A DNA stretch of 64,000 nt from positions 248,001-312,000 of the forward strand of contig NZ_CP014766.1 of assembly GCF_001611675.1 (NCBI RefSeq). The letters run 5' to 3'. Positions 7,944 through 16,715 of this stretch are shown here, piece by piece. Position numbers and translations under genes: made by a program. The stretch is from Pontibacter akesuensis. GTDB lineage: Bacteria > Bacteroidota > Bacteroidia > Cytophagales > Hymenobacteraceae. The first letter of the stretch is position 1. Every line of letters starts with the position of its first letter. A model generated the notes under the pieces. That model did no database searches. It saw only the letters and a program-made list of their open reading frames with translations, and was not told the DNA's origin.

Positions 7944-10430
7944 TTAGTTGCCCGTGCGGTTCAATTCATCCAGGCTGTTGTTGCGGCGGTTCGCCTTGAA
8001 CTCGGCACCCCGGCTGAAGTTGTAGCGTAGCGTGACGCCAACATTGCGGCCACGGAAGTACTGGTCAAAGTCATTGATGTTCTCCCCAATGTCAGTTGTG
8101 AAGACAAGCCTGTAGGTTTTAAAAATGTCGTTCACGTTCAGGCTCACATCCAGCTTATCATCCAGAAAAGATTTCTTTACGGCAGCGTGTACCCACCACA
8201 TCGGCGCAATACGGTATAATCCTGAAGCAGCCGGGCCCCGGTACACGCCGTTCACCTCCAGCTTAAATTTCTTTGGAAGTAGAATGTTGTGGTTTGTCTG
8301 CACCATGTAGAATATCTGGTCGTTCACCTCCAGCTCATTACCTATCAGCATGGTGTATTCGTTGTAGGCGGTAACAAGCGTGTTGTTGGTGTCCCAGTTC
8401 TTCATGATCTGGAAGGGCAGGATGGCGGTCAGGCTGATGTTCTGCGCGTCGTCCACATTGCCGGTGGTATAGATGGTGGTGGCGTTCTCCACATCCAATA
8501 TGGGCAGCTCAGAAATCACATCCTGCAGCAGTTGATAGTTAAACACCAGGCTGTAATCTTTCTTAAATACCTGTGTTATGCCGAAGGCGTGCGTGTACTG
8601 CGGCCGAAGCCCCGGATTGCCCTGCACGTACGTATAAGGGTCGCGGTACGAGATGAAGGGATTCAGGCTGCCGTAGTTGGGGCGCTGAATGCGGCGGCTG
8701 TAGCTGTAGTTTACCTGGTAGTTTTCATTCAGCTTCTGTTGTACAAATATGCTGGGGAAGAAATCAAGGTACTTCCGTTTTCGTATGTCCCCCGTGGTGA
8801 AGGATTCCCCAACAGACCTTGTCTGCTCTGCCCGCAGGCCCGCCTGCACCGTATAATTATCTCCGAATTTGCCGTTCCAGTTAAGGTAGGCGGCGTAGAT
8901 ATCCTCGTCATACACAAAGTGGTTCGTGCGGTTCAGGTCCAGCACCGGCACCTCGCTGTTGTTAAAGTAAAAGCGCGAATCGTTATCGGAAACCACCCGG
9001 CTGGCTTTGGCGCCCAGTTCAAGTTTATGCCCTTCCATGAGCGGGCGAGCAAAGTCTACCTTCGCGGCGTAAATGTCGAAGCCGTTCGGTGTGTCGGTAT
9101 AAAGGAAATCCTGCCGCACAGGCTGGTCGGTTGCCAAAGAATCATAAAAGTTATAGAAATTCCCGTAGCCCCTGTTGGTGATTTTCACAAAGTCTATGTC
9201 TGCCGATAAGGTGGTTCCCACAGTATCGAGCTTGCCCTGGTAGTGCAGGTTCGTGGTGAAGTTGGAGAACCGGTTCACATTGTAGTTGTTCGCGTCGATG
9301 TAAAGCAAAGGCTGGTTTGGAGCAGGCCCAATGTACGTATCGGTCAGAAAATCAGAATGCAGTTTGTTGGTTCCGTAGTTGGCCATAAACCCGATGCTGT
9401 GCACCTTGTTGATGGTGTAGTCTGTACCCACCCGCACCACGGGCGGGCCCTCTACCTCATAGTTGCCGGTAGCTACCTGATCAAAATAAGTGGTTTGCGC
9501 CTCATTGAAAAACACACGTGTAAACGTTGCTTCGCGCCCCCCTACCCGGCGCGCCATGTCCAGGTTTATGTAGGAATTCCACTGGCTGGTTTTGTAGTTG
9601 ATATTCCCTCCGGTGGAGTAGCCGTGCTGCTTGCCGTTATAGTTATAGCTGCCGTACACGCTGCCGTTCATTCCCTGCTGCGTGTTCTTTTTCAGGTTGA
9701 TGTTCAGGATGCCCGATGATCCTTCGGCGTCATACTTGGCAGATGGGTTGGTGATGATCTCAATATTCTTGATGTTCTCGGCGGCCATACCCTCCAGCAG
9801 TGTGCGCAGGTCGCGCGAAGAGAGGTAGGTCAGTTTCCCGTCCAGCATCACCGTTACCCCTGATTTACCATTGAGCTGTATGTTTCCATCCTGATCGATG
9901 TAGACGCCCGGAGATTTTGCCAGTACATCATAGGCAGTGTTACCCGCGGCCATGGCAGTGCCCTCAATGTTCACCACCATACGGTCAGCCTCCATGGTAA
10001 TGGTGGGGCGCATGGTCTCCACGTTCACCTCCTGCAGCTGTGTGGTAGCCGGACTTAGCCGGATAGTGCCCAGGGCGCTGCTGCGGTTAGTTTCTGTAAT
10101 GGAAACAGGACCGATGCTCTTTGTTTGGTAACCGATAAAACTGACAGCCAGCACATATGTTCCGGTGCTCACGTTGGTAAAGGAGAAGGCGCCCTGGGCA
10201 TCTGTCAGGGTACCATCCACTGCTTGTGTCTCTCCTTGCCTTAGCAGGGCAACCGTGGCATAATCAATGGGTTTACCTGACACAGAATCAGTGAGTACGC
10301 CCGTAATCTTACCGCTGTGCTGAGGCGTGGATGTTGCCGAGGCTGGGGTTCCTTCCTGCGCCAGGGCAGTGATTGAAACGCTGCTGAACAGGCATAGCTG
10401 TCCCAGCAAAAGAAGTAATCCTTTTTTCAT
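7944..10430 (-). CDS. Outer-membrane beta-barrel protein, TonB-receptor-like (CarboxypepD_reg + OMP_b-brl_3)
   Basis: An 828-residue exported protein: signal peptide ending ALAQ near residue 25, a carboxypeptidase-regulatory-like domain (GKITGVLTDSVSGKPIDYAT to SFIGYQTKS, about 40-110), a plug domain (TAYDVLAKSPGVYIDQDGNI, VMLDGK, NIKNIEIITNPSAKYDAEGS, about 160-240) and then a long beta-barrel with alternating aromatic strands to the C-terminus. This is the Bacteroidetes OMP_b-brl_3 family, relatives of TonB-dependent receptors; no TonB box can be pointed to. Cargo is unknown. It lies 302 nt downstream of a BlaR1-BlaI pair on the same strand, and in related genomes such barrels are often found near these pairs, so co-regulation is possible but not shown. 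Confidence 0.85.
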   Translation of the reverse strand: MKKGLLLLLGQLCLFSSVSITALAQEGTPASATSTPQHSGKITGVLTDSVSGKPIDYATVALLRQGETQAVDGTLTDAQGAFSFTNVSTGTYVLAVSFIGYQTKSIGPVSITETNRSSALGTIRLSPATTQLQEVNVETMRPTITMEADRMVVNIEGTAMAAGNTAYDVLAKSPGVYIDQDGNIQLNGKSGVTVMLDGKLTYLSSRDLRTLLEGMAAENIKNIEIITNPSAKYDAEGSSGILNINLKKNTQQGMNGSVYGSYNYNGKQHGYSTGGNINYKTSQWNSYINLDMARRVGGREATFTRVFFNEAQTTYFDQVATGNYEVEGPPVVRVGTDYTINKVHSIGFMANYGTNKLHSDFLTDTYIGPAPNQPLLYIDANNYNVNRFSNFTTNLHYQGKLDTVGTTLSADIDFVKITNRGYGNFYNFYDSLATDQPVRQDFLYTDTPNGFDIYAAKVDFARPLMEGHKLELGAKASRVVSDNDSRFYFNNSEVPVLDLNRTNHFVYDEDIYAAYLNWNGKFGDNYTVQAGLRAEQTRSVGESFTTGDIRKRKYLDFFPSIFVQQKLNENYQVNYSYSRRIQRPNYGSLNPFISYRDPYTYVQGNPGLRPQYTHAFGITQVFKKDYSLVFNYQLLQDVISELPILDVENATTIYTTGNVDDAQNISLTAILPFQIMKNWDTNNTLVTAYNEYTMLIGNELEVNDQIFYMVQTNHNILLPKKFKLEVNGVYRGPAASGLYRIAPMWWVHAAVKKSFLDDKLDVSLNVNDIFKTYRLVFTTDIGENINDFDQYFRGRNVGVTLRYNFSRGAEFKANRRNNSLDELNRTGN

Positions 10431-10732
10431 AGTATTAGATCAAGAAGTTATATTACCGAATGGTGAGAATTATTGGCAGTGCCTTAAAGACAACCAAATA
10501 ACAAGAACGTTGCACCGGCTGCTGCAAAAATTTTATACTTCGCCCCCCTCCCATTGCAAAGACGAAGCAGACAGCAAGGCATTACAGCGTGCCACTGAAA
10601 AAGGGCAATTATTTTTCAAGGGATGAAAAGGGAGAGAAGTGCCTGCAGTTCATTTCTCCTCGGTTTCTTAATAAGCGATGCAGCGCTTACAACACCTCTG
10701 AGTTTTAGCAGCCTAATGGAAGGTGCTTCTGA
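10431..10732. other. Spacer between the M56 gene and the outer-membrane protein gene
   Basis: About 300 nt without a gene. It should carry the promoter of the outer-membrane protein (minus strand), but no clear box is seen. No terminator-like hairpin follows the M56 gene, so read-through is possible. Confidence 0.4.
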
Positions 10733-13162
10733 CTATTTATTTTTCAGCGACTCCATCGCCATGCCATGGATTTTGAGGGAAACATACTTGTCGATGCTGT
10801 TCAGGTTGTAGCCCTCTTCCCTGGCTTTTTTAATGAATGCGCCATCAACACGGTGAATTCTGGCCGCAACAGCATCATCTATACTGATGTCTTTGAAGCC
10901 TGCCTTTTGAAGCTCTTCCACGAAAGCTGCATTCACCCCGTGAATTTTGGCAGACACTATATCCCTGAAGCCGATATTTTCAAACCCTAATGCCCTTATC
11001 TCTTTGATTGAAGCCGCATTCAGGCCGTGAATCTTCGCCTCTACCACCTGGTTCAGTGTCAGTTTATCCAATCCGGCCGAGCGCAGGTCTTTCACGTAGG
11101 CAGCATCCACATTGTGGATCTTGAGCTGTATTACCTCGTCCAGGCTTAGCTTGCCATAGCCCAGCCCCTGCAGCTCATTTACAAGAGAGGGGTTGACACC
11201 GTGTATTTTTGCCTCTATCAATTTATCGAGGGGCAGGTTGTTGAAGCCTGCTTTCTTCAGGCTTTCCACGAAGGCACCGTTTACACCGTGTATTTTGGCT
11301 TCCATCATTTTCTTCAGGCTTACTCCCGTAAAGTTCATGGCCTGCAGTTCCTGCACATACGCCTCGCTTATGCCGTGAATTCTGGCTTCCACCACTTCCT
11401 GTATCGATGGTTTCTTGTTGCTATACTTCTGGAACAGGGCGATGTAATTCTTAAAATCCGGCTGCTTCACACCATGTATCGCCAGTTCCAGCAAGCGGTT
11501 GCCGTCTACATTGCCATACTGCTGCTTCAGGAATTCCACATAATCCTTGTTAACGTCTCCAAAAAACAGGTGAAAAAGAAGGTTTTGATCTCTGCTGGAG
11601 ATGTTGTTGCTTGTCAGGTAATTTTTAAAGCCGGCGTTTTCCGTGAAGGTATACTTCCCCTGCCCTACTTCCGCGTCCAGGTTGCCGGTTAGCTGCAGCG
11701 TGCCCGCCTCTTTCGTCAGCACATAGGTATTGTCGCCTTTTTTCTGAAATTGTGCGCTGTCGAAGCATCTGGACATGTTCCAGGAAGAGGTGTTTTTCTC
11801 GCCTTTAAAGCTGATGCAGTACTCCCCGTTTTCCCTGCTGCTGTACCAGAACCCCTCTGACATATCTGTTTGGCGGCCGGTGATGTTGATGGACATGCCG
11901 CGCTTGCCAGGTGCAGCCGAAATCACGCGCGGCGATGGCATGGGCTCCCGCACAGCTCCTATTGGCCCACGTTGCGGCCCAACCGGAGCACGTTCCTTTA
12001 TTTTCTCCTTCTCAACTACTACAGGACTTTCTTCTACAGGACTTTCTTCAGTTACTGCCGCTGTTTTGGAAAGCCGGGATTCCTGTACTTTTTCCTTCAC
12101 CTCCTCGTTAATGGCGCCCATTATTCGTTCCTGCACGGCACGCGGCATGATGTCGCCCATATCGCCGGCGGGTATGTTGCTGCTCACGGCTGGTTCGTTC
12201 ATTACCAGGAGCGTTCCAAAGAAAAGGGGTGCCAGGAAAGCGTATTTCCAGTAAGCATGTATGGTCGATCTTTTCGCGTTCATCATCATAATTCTTTGTT
12301 TTAGTAGCGATTGGTTGTAGTTGGTGGTAATGCTGAGCGGCTTGTTCGGAACGGCTATCTGCAGCAGGTTCAATTGGTATTGTTCCTTGCGCACCTGCTC
12401 CTTCTCCAGCAGCTGGGCGTCTGTCTGGTACTCGTTGTTTTTTTCAATTTCGCGCTTCCAAAGCCACGCCAAGGGGTTAAACCAAAGTATAATTACCGCT
12501 ATTTCGGCCAATAGCAGGTCGAAGCTGTGCCCCAGCCTAGCATGCACTTTCTCATGCGCGATAATCTGCTCGTAGGTATCGTAGTCGTACTCATCGGGAT
12601 GTATGAAGATATATTTAAAGAAAGAGCAGGGTGCCTGTCTGCCTGCCGTGTTCACAATCACGCAATCGCCATCCTGTATCTTATCGGTGGCGGTAATAAT
12701 CTTATACACGATACTGCCCACCTGGAACAGCAGGCTCAGAGTGAAAACGGCTACGCCAAACAAGTACAGCACCACTACCCAGAATACCCAGCTGATTCCC
12801 CCGCTATTTGCTGCTACCGCTTCGTTAGTTGCCGCCGCCTCTTGTGCTCCCGCCGCATCGGTGTTCACCTGTGGCGGCATGCTTACAACAGGCGCACCAG
12901 CCTCCGTTTGCGTGCCAGTTACATTTCGCACCTCAGTTATACTTGCCTCGGCGATAACATCATTTTCAAAAACCGATGCCAGGTACCCCTGCTGGCTCAC
13001 CAGCGGTGGCAGGTTTATAAAAGGGAGGGCAAAGGCCAGCGCAAGGCAGCAAAGCAAGTATAACCGGTTGGCCGTAAAGAAGCTCTCCTGCTGCAGCAGC
13101 AGCTTGTAGAACAAAAAGGCAATGCCCATGGCGAAGGAGGCTTTTAGCAGTAACTCTATCAT
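10733..13162 (-). CDS. BlaR1-like M56 metallopeptidase with C-terminal repeat domain
   Basis: An 809-residue sensor-protease. The N-terminal half is an M56 membrane peptidase: hydrophobic segments near 1-22, 34-52 and 123-148, the zinc motif HEKVH at 203-207, the downstream ILWFNPLAWLW helix and a last membrane segment near 305-320. The region after 320 is extracytoplasmic in family models: a Pro-rich linker, a beta-rich domain and then about nine tandem repeats of about 26 residues, each centred on a signature such as EAKIHGV (about residues 555-805). It lacks the penicillin-binding sensor domain of true BlaR1, so the signal is not a beta-lactam by that route. It is encoded 20 nt after a BlaI-type repressor gene; the family paradigm is that the activated protease triggers cleavage of the repressor. 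Confidence 0.85.
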   Translation of the reverse strand: MIELLLKASFAMGIAFLFYKLLLQQESFFTANRLYLLCCLALAFALPFINLPPLVSQQGYLASVFENDVIAEASITEVRNVTGTQTEAGAPVVSMPPQVNTDAAGAQEAAATNEAVAANSGGISWVFWVVVLYLFGVAVFTLSLLFQVGSIVYKIITATDKIQDGDCVIVNTAGRQAPCSFFKYIFIHPDEYDYDTYEQIIAHEKVHARLGHSFDLLLAEIAVIILWFNPLAWLWKREIEKNNEYQTDAQLLEKEQVRKEQYQLNLLQIAVPNKPLSITTNYNQSLLKQRIMMMNAKRSTIHAYWKYAFLAPLFFGTLLVMNEPAVSSNIPAGDMGDIMPRAVQERIMGAINEEVKEKVQESRLSKTAAVTEESPVEESPVVVEKEKIKERAPVGPQRGPIGAVREPMPSPRVISAAPGKRGMSINITGRQTDMSEGFWYSSRENGEYCISFKGEKNTSSWNMSRCFDSAQFQKKGDNTYVLTKEAGTLQLTGNLDAEVGQGKYTFTENAGFKNYLTSNNISSRDQNLLFHLFFGDVNKDYVEFLKQQYGNVDGNRLLELAIHGVKQPDFKNYIALFQKYSNKKPSIQEVVEARIHGISEAYVQELQAMNFTGVSLKKMMEAKIHGVNGAFVESLKKAGFNNLPLDKLIEAKIHGVNPSLVNELQGLGYGKLSLDEVIQLKIHNVDAAYVKDLRSAGLDKLTLNQVVEAKIHGLNAASIKEIRALGFENIGFRDIVSAKIHGVNAAFVEELQKAGFKDISIDDAVAARIHRVDGAFIKKAREEGYNLNSIDKYVSLKIHGMAMESLKNK
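10755..11490 (-). repeat. In-gene tandem repeats (about 78 nt units) in the M56 protein
   Basis: About nine protein repeats of about 26 residues carry the pattern (E/A)(A/L)(K/R)IHG(V/I/L)..A(F/Y)V..L...G...(L/I)... . Units differ at the nucleotide level, so this is an old repeat domain rather than a recent expansion. Confidence 0.75.
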
Positions 13163-13182
13163 GGCGATGTGGCGTTAAGGTT

Positions 13183-13548
13183 TTAGCTGTTTTTCTGTGA
13201 TTTTATAATGCGAACAAGCTCATCCAGCTCCTCGTCCGACAGGTTTTCTTCCTTGGCAAAGTGCGTGATCATCCTGGAAAAGGAGTTGCCGAAGTACTTG
13301 CGCTTGATGGTGGCCACATCCTCCTGCCGGTATGCTGCCAGTTCCACCTGGGGCGTGTACTGGTAAGTGTTCCCCAGCTTCGCGGCGCTAAGAAATCCCT
13401 TCTCGGTTAGTATTTTAACCATCGTGGCCACGGTGTTGTAGTGTGGTTTTGGCTCTGGCATTTCATCTATAATATCTTTGATGAACGCCTTTTCAAGCTT
13501 CCAAACGATCTGCATGATCTGCTCTTCTCTTTTTCCTAGTTTCTGCAT
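13183..13548 (-). CDS. BlaI/MecI/CopY family transcriptional repressor
   Basis: The 121-residue protein has the BlaI winged-helix arrangement: LGKREEQIMQIVWKLEKAFI at the start, then MPEPKPHYNTVATMVKILTE (recognition helix region) and EKGFLSAAKLGNTYQYTP (wing), with a C-terminal helical dimerisation segment. Repressors of this family bind dyads in their own promoter and are inactivated through a partner M56 protease, here encoded immediately downstream. Two 12-bp palindromes sit just upstream of its promoter (13594-13605 and 13614-13625) and are the probable operators. Confidence 0.9.
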   Translation of the reverse strand: MQKLGKREEQIMQIVWKLEKAFIKDIIDEMPEPKPHYNTVATMVKILTEKGFLSAAKLGNTYQYTPQVELAAYRQEDVATIKRKYFGNSFSRMITHFAKEENLSDEELDELVRIIKSQKNS

Positions 13549-13565
13549 GGTGGTAATTATTTGAT

Positions 13566-13573
13566 CAAATATA
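13566..13573 (-). promoter_or_regulatory. Probable -7 box of the BlaI-M56 operon
   Basis: Read on the minus strand this is TATATTTG, an exact TAnnTTTG box, 18 nt before the BlaI start codon, implying a very short leader. Confidence 0.5.
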
Positions 13574-13593
13574 CTAACCAGTTCGGAGTATTC

Positions 13594-13625
13594 CTAATGT
13601 ATTAGTAGTAAAACTAATCCATTAG
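13594..13625. promoter_or_regulatory. Twin operator palindromes upstream of BlaI
   Basis: CTAATGTATTAG (13594-13605) and CTAATCCATTAG (13614-13625) are two palindromes of form CTAATnnATTAG with centres exactly 20 bp apart, i.e. on the same helix face. The nearer one overlaps the expected -33 region. BlaI/MecI repressors bind such TA-rich dyads, so autoregulation is the natural reading. Confidence 0.6.
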
Positions 13626-14141
13626 TATAAAGGTTACGTTAATTTACCTTAATTACCTGTAAATGAGCACGAGGAAAGGGTGAAGGATGCTGAAATTTAA
13701 GAGCACCACAACGCAGATAATGCCCTTGGGTGAGCAGAGTCTATCCAAGCGGTGTGGATTTTATATTCTTATCTATTAGTACACGCTATTAAAGCCGGTG
13801 TTGAGGGGTAACTAACTACGCCCGCACGGTTAGATGTCCGCATCACCAGGCGCCTATGTAATAGTATAAAATAAGGGTTAAGGCATTCGTAAAAAGAACA
13901 ACTGCCTTTACTTACTTTTAATACGCTCATTTGCACAGGCCCAGGTTCCCGAAAAAAGCCGCAGTCATTCTTCAGTATAATCCACTCAAAATCAGTAGTT
14001 CCCACAGGCCAAACTGAATTAACTACTAAATCTTTACCTAAAGGCAATGCCGCTCAAACTTCTTCTTAAATAAATAGTACAAAACAATGGTAGCGTCCGC
14101 AAGCGTTGCAGGCAAAACTATCACCTAAAAGTACAACTACT
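13626..14141. other. Intergenic region, nothing firm
   Basis: A 92-codon minus-strand frame (13769-14047) has no recognisable motif and odd composition, so it is not called. The region presumably holds the promoter of the STAS gene. Confidence 0.35.
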
Positions 14142-14522
14142 ATGAATATCAAGATAAAGAAACTCGGAGAATTGAACCTGCTCCTCGTGGAAGGACGTGT
14201 AGAAGACACTGGCCTGAAGGAGATTGCGGATTCGCTGCAAGAACTTCCCTCATCAGAAGAAAAATTTATTTTGCTTGATTGTGCCGATATCAGAAAATTA
14301 GTCTTCAGCAGTATTGGATTCAGTGGCTTTATCAACCACCTGCTGCACCTTAGGTCTATGCGCGCCACGGTTACATTGGTAGGGTGCGACACCATGGTAC
14401 AGCGCTTGCTGAAAGTTTTGAAAGTAGAAAACCTGTTCCTTTATGCCTCAACGATGGACGAAGCGTACCTAAGCCTGCAAAAAGGGGTTAAGTCGTCACT
14501 TGCCAGCAATCCGTTAGCCTAA
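14142..14522 (+). CDS. STAS-domain protein (anti-anti-sigma-like)
   Basis: A 126-residue single-domain protein. The pattern LLVEGRVEDTGLKEIADSL, then FILLDCADIRKLVFSSIGFSGF and the strand ATVTLVGC fits the STAS fold (SpoIIAA-like): strand, helix, strand and the loop where partners have the phosphorylatable Ser (here FSSIG). Classic members bind anti-sigma kinases; no RsbW-like kinase is encoded nearby, so partner and role are unknown. It may work with the adjacent signalling cluster (CheB/CheR kinase from 16.7 kb), but that is only proximity. The ATG at 14142 is preferred over a TTG at 14106. A perfect hairpin terminator follows. Confidence 0.7.
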   Translation: MNIKIKKLGELNLLLVEGRVEDTGLKEIADSLQELPSSEEKFILLDCADIRKLVFSSIGFSGFINHLLHLRSMRATVTLVGCDTMVQRLLKVLKVENLFLYASTMDEAYLSLQKGVKSSLASNPLA

Positions 14523-14554
14523 CAAGAACCTATACTATACACAGGAAGTATAAA

Positions 14555-14595
14555 CAGAAGGCCCGCTTTATCTCTTTGATAAAGCGGGCCTTCTG
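14555..14595. terminator. Bidirectional terminator
   Basis: Perfect 18-bp stem (14555-14572 with 14578-14595) and 5-nt loop between the STAS gene (+) and the small ORF at 14623-14799 (-). Confidence 0.85.
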
Positions 14596-14622
14596 TTTTC
14601 GCTGGCTTACCTGCAGCCTCAG

Positions 14623-14799
14623 TTACTTCTTTTCGGTTTGCATCAAGCCATACAGGACAGGCCCGAAAAAGCTAAGGTTCTCCAGAATGCAGGCCATACT
14701 ATAAAACTTCTTCACATCTATTTCCGGTTCTTCGGCCATGGCACCTAGTAAAGCGTCTAGGCCTTCTTTATACTTCGTACTGAATTCCTCTTCTGTCAT
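14623..14799 (-). CDS. Small hypothetical protein, 58 aa
   Basis: A complete minus-strand ORF from ATG (14797-14799) to TAA (14623-14625), short enough to be missed by a 60-codon cut-off. It starts MTEEEFSTKYKEGLDALLGA, continues with an acidic segment and DVKKFYSMACILENLSFFGP, and ends MQTEKK. The composition (amphipathic helices, acidic N-terminus, no low-complexity) and the perfect terminator 28 nt after its stop, which faces the convergent STAS gene, both support a real gene. No family is recognised. It is probably a small soluble helical protein. Confidence 0.6.
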   Translation of the reverse strand: MTEEEFSTKYKEGLDALLGAMAEEPEIDVKKFYSMACILENLSFFGPVLYGLMQTEKK

Positions 14800-14994
14800 C
14801 TCTCTTTGTCCGCTAAGGTCATCTAAAAGTATAACTTTTTTTCAGCAAAAAATTTCCATTTCAGTTGATTTTACTTCGGCCAGCCGGAAGAACGTATGGT
14901 TGTGTGCTTTATACTTGGATTTGCTCAAATCCGTAGAATTCCGACGCTGTTTATCGCTAGCTTAAAATAGGGTTGTGCAGCAGAATCAGGCGCT

Positions 14995-15321
14995 TTACAC
15001 GCCGCCGTGCACCACCATAATATAGTTTGCACTGCAGCTGCTCTTCTCCTCAAGCACCTCTACGGCTGTCAGAAGGCTTTCTGTGGCCTTTCCCTTTGCC
15101 TGCTCGCGCTTGCTAAAATGGTAATTCTGAAACTCCCGATTGGCTGCCTCGCCATAGCTTTGCGTAAATTCCCGTATCTCCATTTCCCGCACATGCGAGG
15201 TTTCGTTCAGGTACACGACCTTGAACCCCTTGCCGCAAAGTTTTTCAGAGGCAGAGCGCGCCGACTCAAAGGTTTCGAACCCGGTTAATTTGTAGCCTGT
15301 TTTTAGATCAACAAATTCCAT
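14995..15321 (-). CDS. Hypothetical protein, 108 aa
   Basis: Not recognised. From the ATG at 15321 it begins MEFVDLKTGYKLTGFETFES and reads as a soluble, charged alpha/beta protein with a C-terminus ending CSANYIMVVHGGV. A TTG at 15348 would add nine residues; the ATG is preferred. There is no signal peptide or membrane segment. Upstream and downstream neighbours are other small genes of the signalling region, so no function can be inferred. Confidence 0.6.
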   Translation of the reverse strand: MEFVDLKTGYKLTGFETFESARSASEKLCGKGFKVVYLNETSHVREMEIREFTQSYGEAANREFQNYHFSKREQAKGKATESLLTAVEVLEEKSSCSANYIMVVHGGV

Positions 15322-15348
15322 TTCCAGTTTTTTAGTTAAAATTCCCAA

Positions 15349-15670
15349 GGCACTTTCCGCTCCTCATATTACACGCTAATCCGAAACTGTGCTGGTGCTA
15401 GTAAGTATACAAAACTTACCCCTTGATAGTCCCCGGAAAAGAGTGAATTCAGTAGTAGCCGGAGAAGTTACGGGTTAACACGTAGCTGCTGCACCATAAG
15501 GGCCTTTGCATCAGGGATGCATGGTTAACAGAGGAATAAGTTAATAATAATCAGGACATAAAGCTATAAATACGGACAGAAAAAATCAGTATTTCCCAAG
15601 GAATTCTTCTACGTAAGTTTAGGTTAGATCAGCACGCACAACAACGAAGTGTATTGAGGAACAAACTTAT
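15349..15670. other. Intergenic, between divergent small genes
   Basis: AT-rich spacer of 320 nt that must hold promoters in both directions. No TAnnTTTG box clear enough to mark; one AAGTATA heptamer at 15403-15409. Confidence 0.35.
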
Positions 15671-15958
15671 ATGGTAACTAAACTTACACAAACACTGCAA
15701 GACTTTGAGGACCTGGTTACGAGTGGCGGAATAAAGTCATTTCAGGTTTCTTTCCAGACTAAAGGTCTCTGGATAAAAGCAGATCAGGGAGCCGAAGAAC
15801 AGACTGTTACCTTGCCGGAAGAGTTGCTCAACTCTCTGCTCAATTTCTTTTATGGTGTGGAATGCATAAACTATAGATCGCACGATTACACCAACCTCAA
15901 GGGCTTTATCAACGCCAAGGTGATGCTGGAGCGGTTACTGCACAGGAATATTGAGTAG
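15671..15958 (+). CDS. Hypothetical 95-aa protein, paralogue of the one at 22589-22876
   Basis: No known family recognised. The 95 residues align end to end, without gaps apparent by eye, with the other 95-residue protein in the window: both begin with a helix (TLQDFEDLVTSGGIKSFQV here, TLERYEEMVLSGKIKTFQV there), have a variable beta-rich middle, and share NS(L/I)...(F)FY.V....Y.S.DYT.LK..INA(K/R)V.LER(L/M) at the end. It is soluble with no signal. The two copies bracket the CheB/CheR-kinase cluster, which suggests but does not prove a link with that signalling system. A perfect terminator follows. Confidence 0.7.
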   Translation: MVTKLTQTLQDFEDLVTSGGIKSFQVSFQTKGLWIKADQGAEEQTVTLPEELLNSLLNFFYGVECINYRSHDYTNLKGFINAKVMLERLLHRNIE

Positions 15959-16029
15959 CTGAGTGAAGAGGAAGTTCTAGGTTGGCAAACGCATTTCCTT
16001 CCTATGAAGCGCTAAACTTAAGCTTTAGC

Positions 16030-16062
16030 TTAAAACGCCGGCAGTAACTGCCGGCGTTTTAA
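16030..16062. terminator. Intrinsic terminator after the 95-aa gene
   Basis: Perfect 15-bp stem (16030-16044 with 16048-16062) with a 3-nt loop, GC-rich core and T run. Confidence 0.85.
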
Positions 16063-16091
16063 GTATAGAAAAGCAACAAGAATAAGGCGAG

Positions 16092-16114
16092 GGAGGGCCA
16101 TCCTCAGCACCCAA
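16092..16114 (+). repeat. Dispersed repeat, copy 2
   Basis: GGAGGGCCATCCTCAGCACC-CAA is the exact reverse complement of 5916-5938. Here GGGAG upstream can pair with CTCCC about 40 nt downstream, so both copies sit in hairpin-forming contexts with different outer arms. Confidence 0.5.
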
Positions 16115-16715
16115 AAAAGGCATGACCACTCCCGGCCTCAAGACAAACAATAACCAAACTTCTTAATGAACTTCTAAATGAAAGAATGTTAGTTATAACT
16201 GTTTTTACGCCGTCAACTCCGGAACGGCTAGGAAGCATCCTCTAAATACTGCCTTATCACATCCAATTACAGCTTTTACGCATCCGAATAAGTATAAAAC
16301 ACCCACTTCTTCCTGCTGCACCACCAGGCGCTACCCTGGTTCACGTGGGTAGCTGGTTATAAATCAGAATTGCAGCTTTTTAGAAATCCCTTATCAACTG
16401 GAAGGAAATGTATCCGCTCTCAGGATACAACCAAGTGGTGCACATAAAATTAACGGCCTCTGATGTGCCGGGACGGATTTATTGCGGCGCCAGGGTTGGC
16501 TGCCTGAGTTGCTGCAGCTATCAGGAAGTTTAAATGGATATGGCGTTTCTACAAGGTAACGCAACCCTTGCCTTCAGCCAGTGCGGAATTGGTAAAGCCG
16601 GAGCTGCAAGTGTTGCACAGATTGCTTCTACACTTAGGGGCATAGACACACTTCAGGGCATGGACAGCCCCGCTATTATTAAAGGTTTATACTTTTTCAG
16701 ATTAAAGCAGGAGCG
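16115..16715. other. Gene-free stretch
   Basis: About 600 nt with no supported gene. A 61-codon plus frame (16534-16719) overlaps the end of the convergent CheB gene and has no recognisable features. Confidence 0.4.

Noticed and set aside
8289..9209. 306-codon frame antisense to the outer-membrane protein gene
   Set aside because: Long open antisense frame caused by the codon bias of the real gene; Val/His-rich product without domains.
13769..14047. 92-codon minus-strand frame upstream of the STAS gene
   Set aside because: No motif or family resemblance, unusual composition, lies where promoters are expected. Comparative data could revive it.
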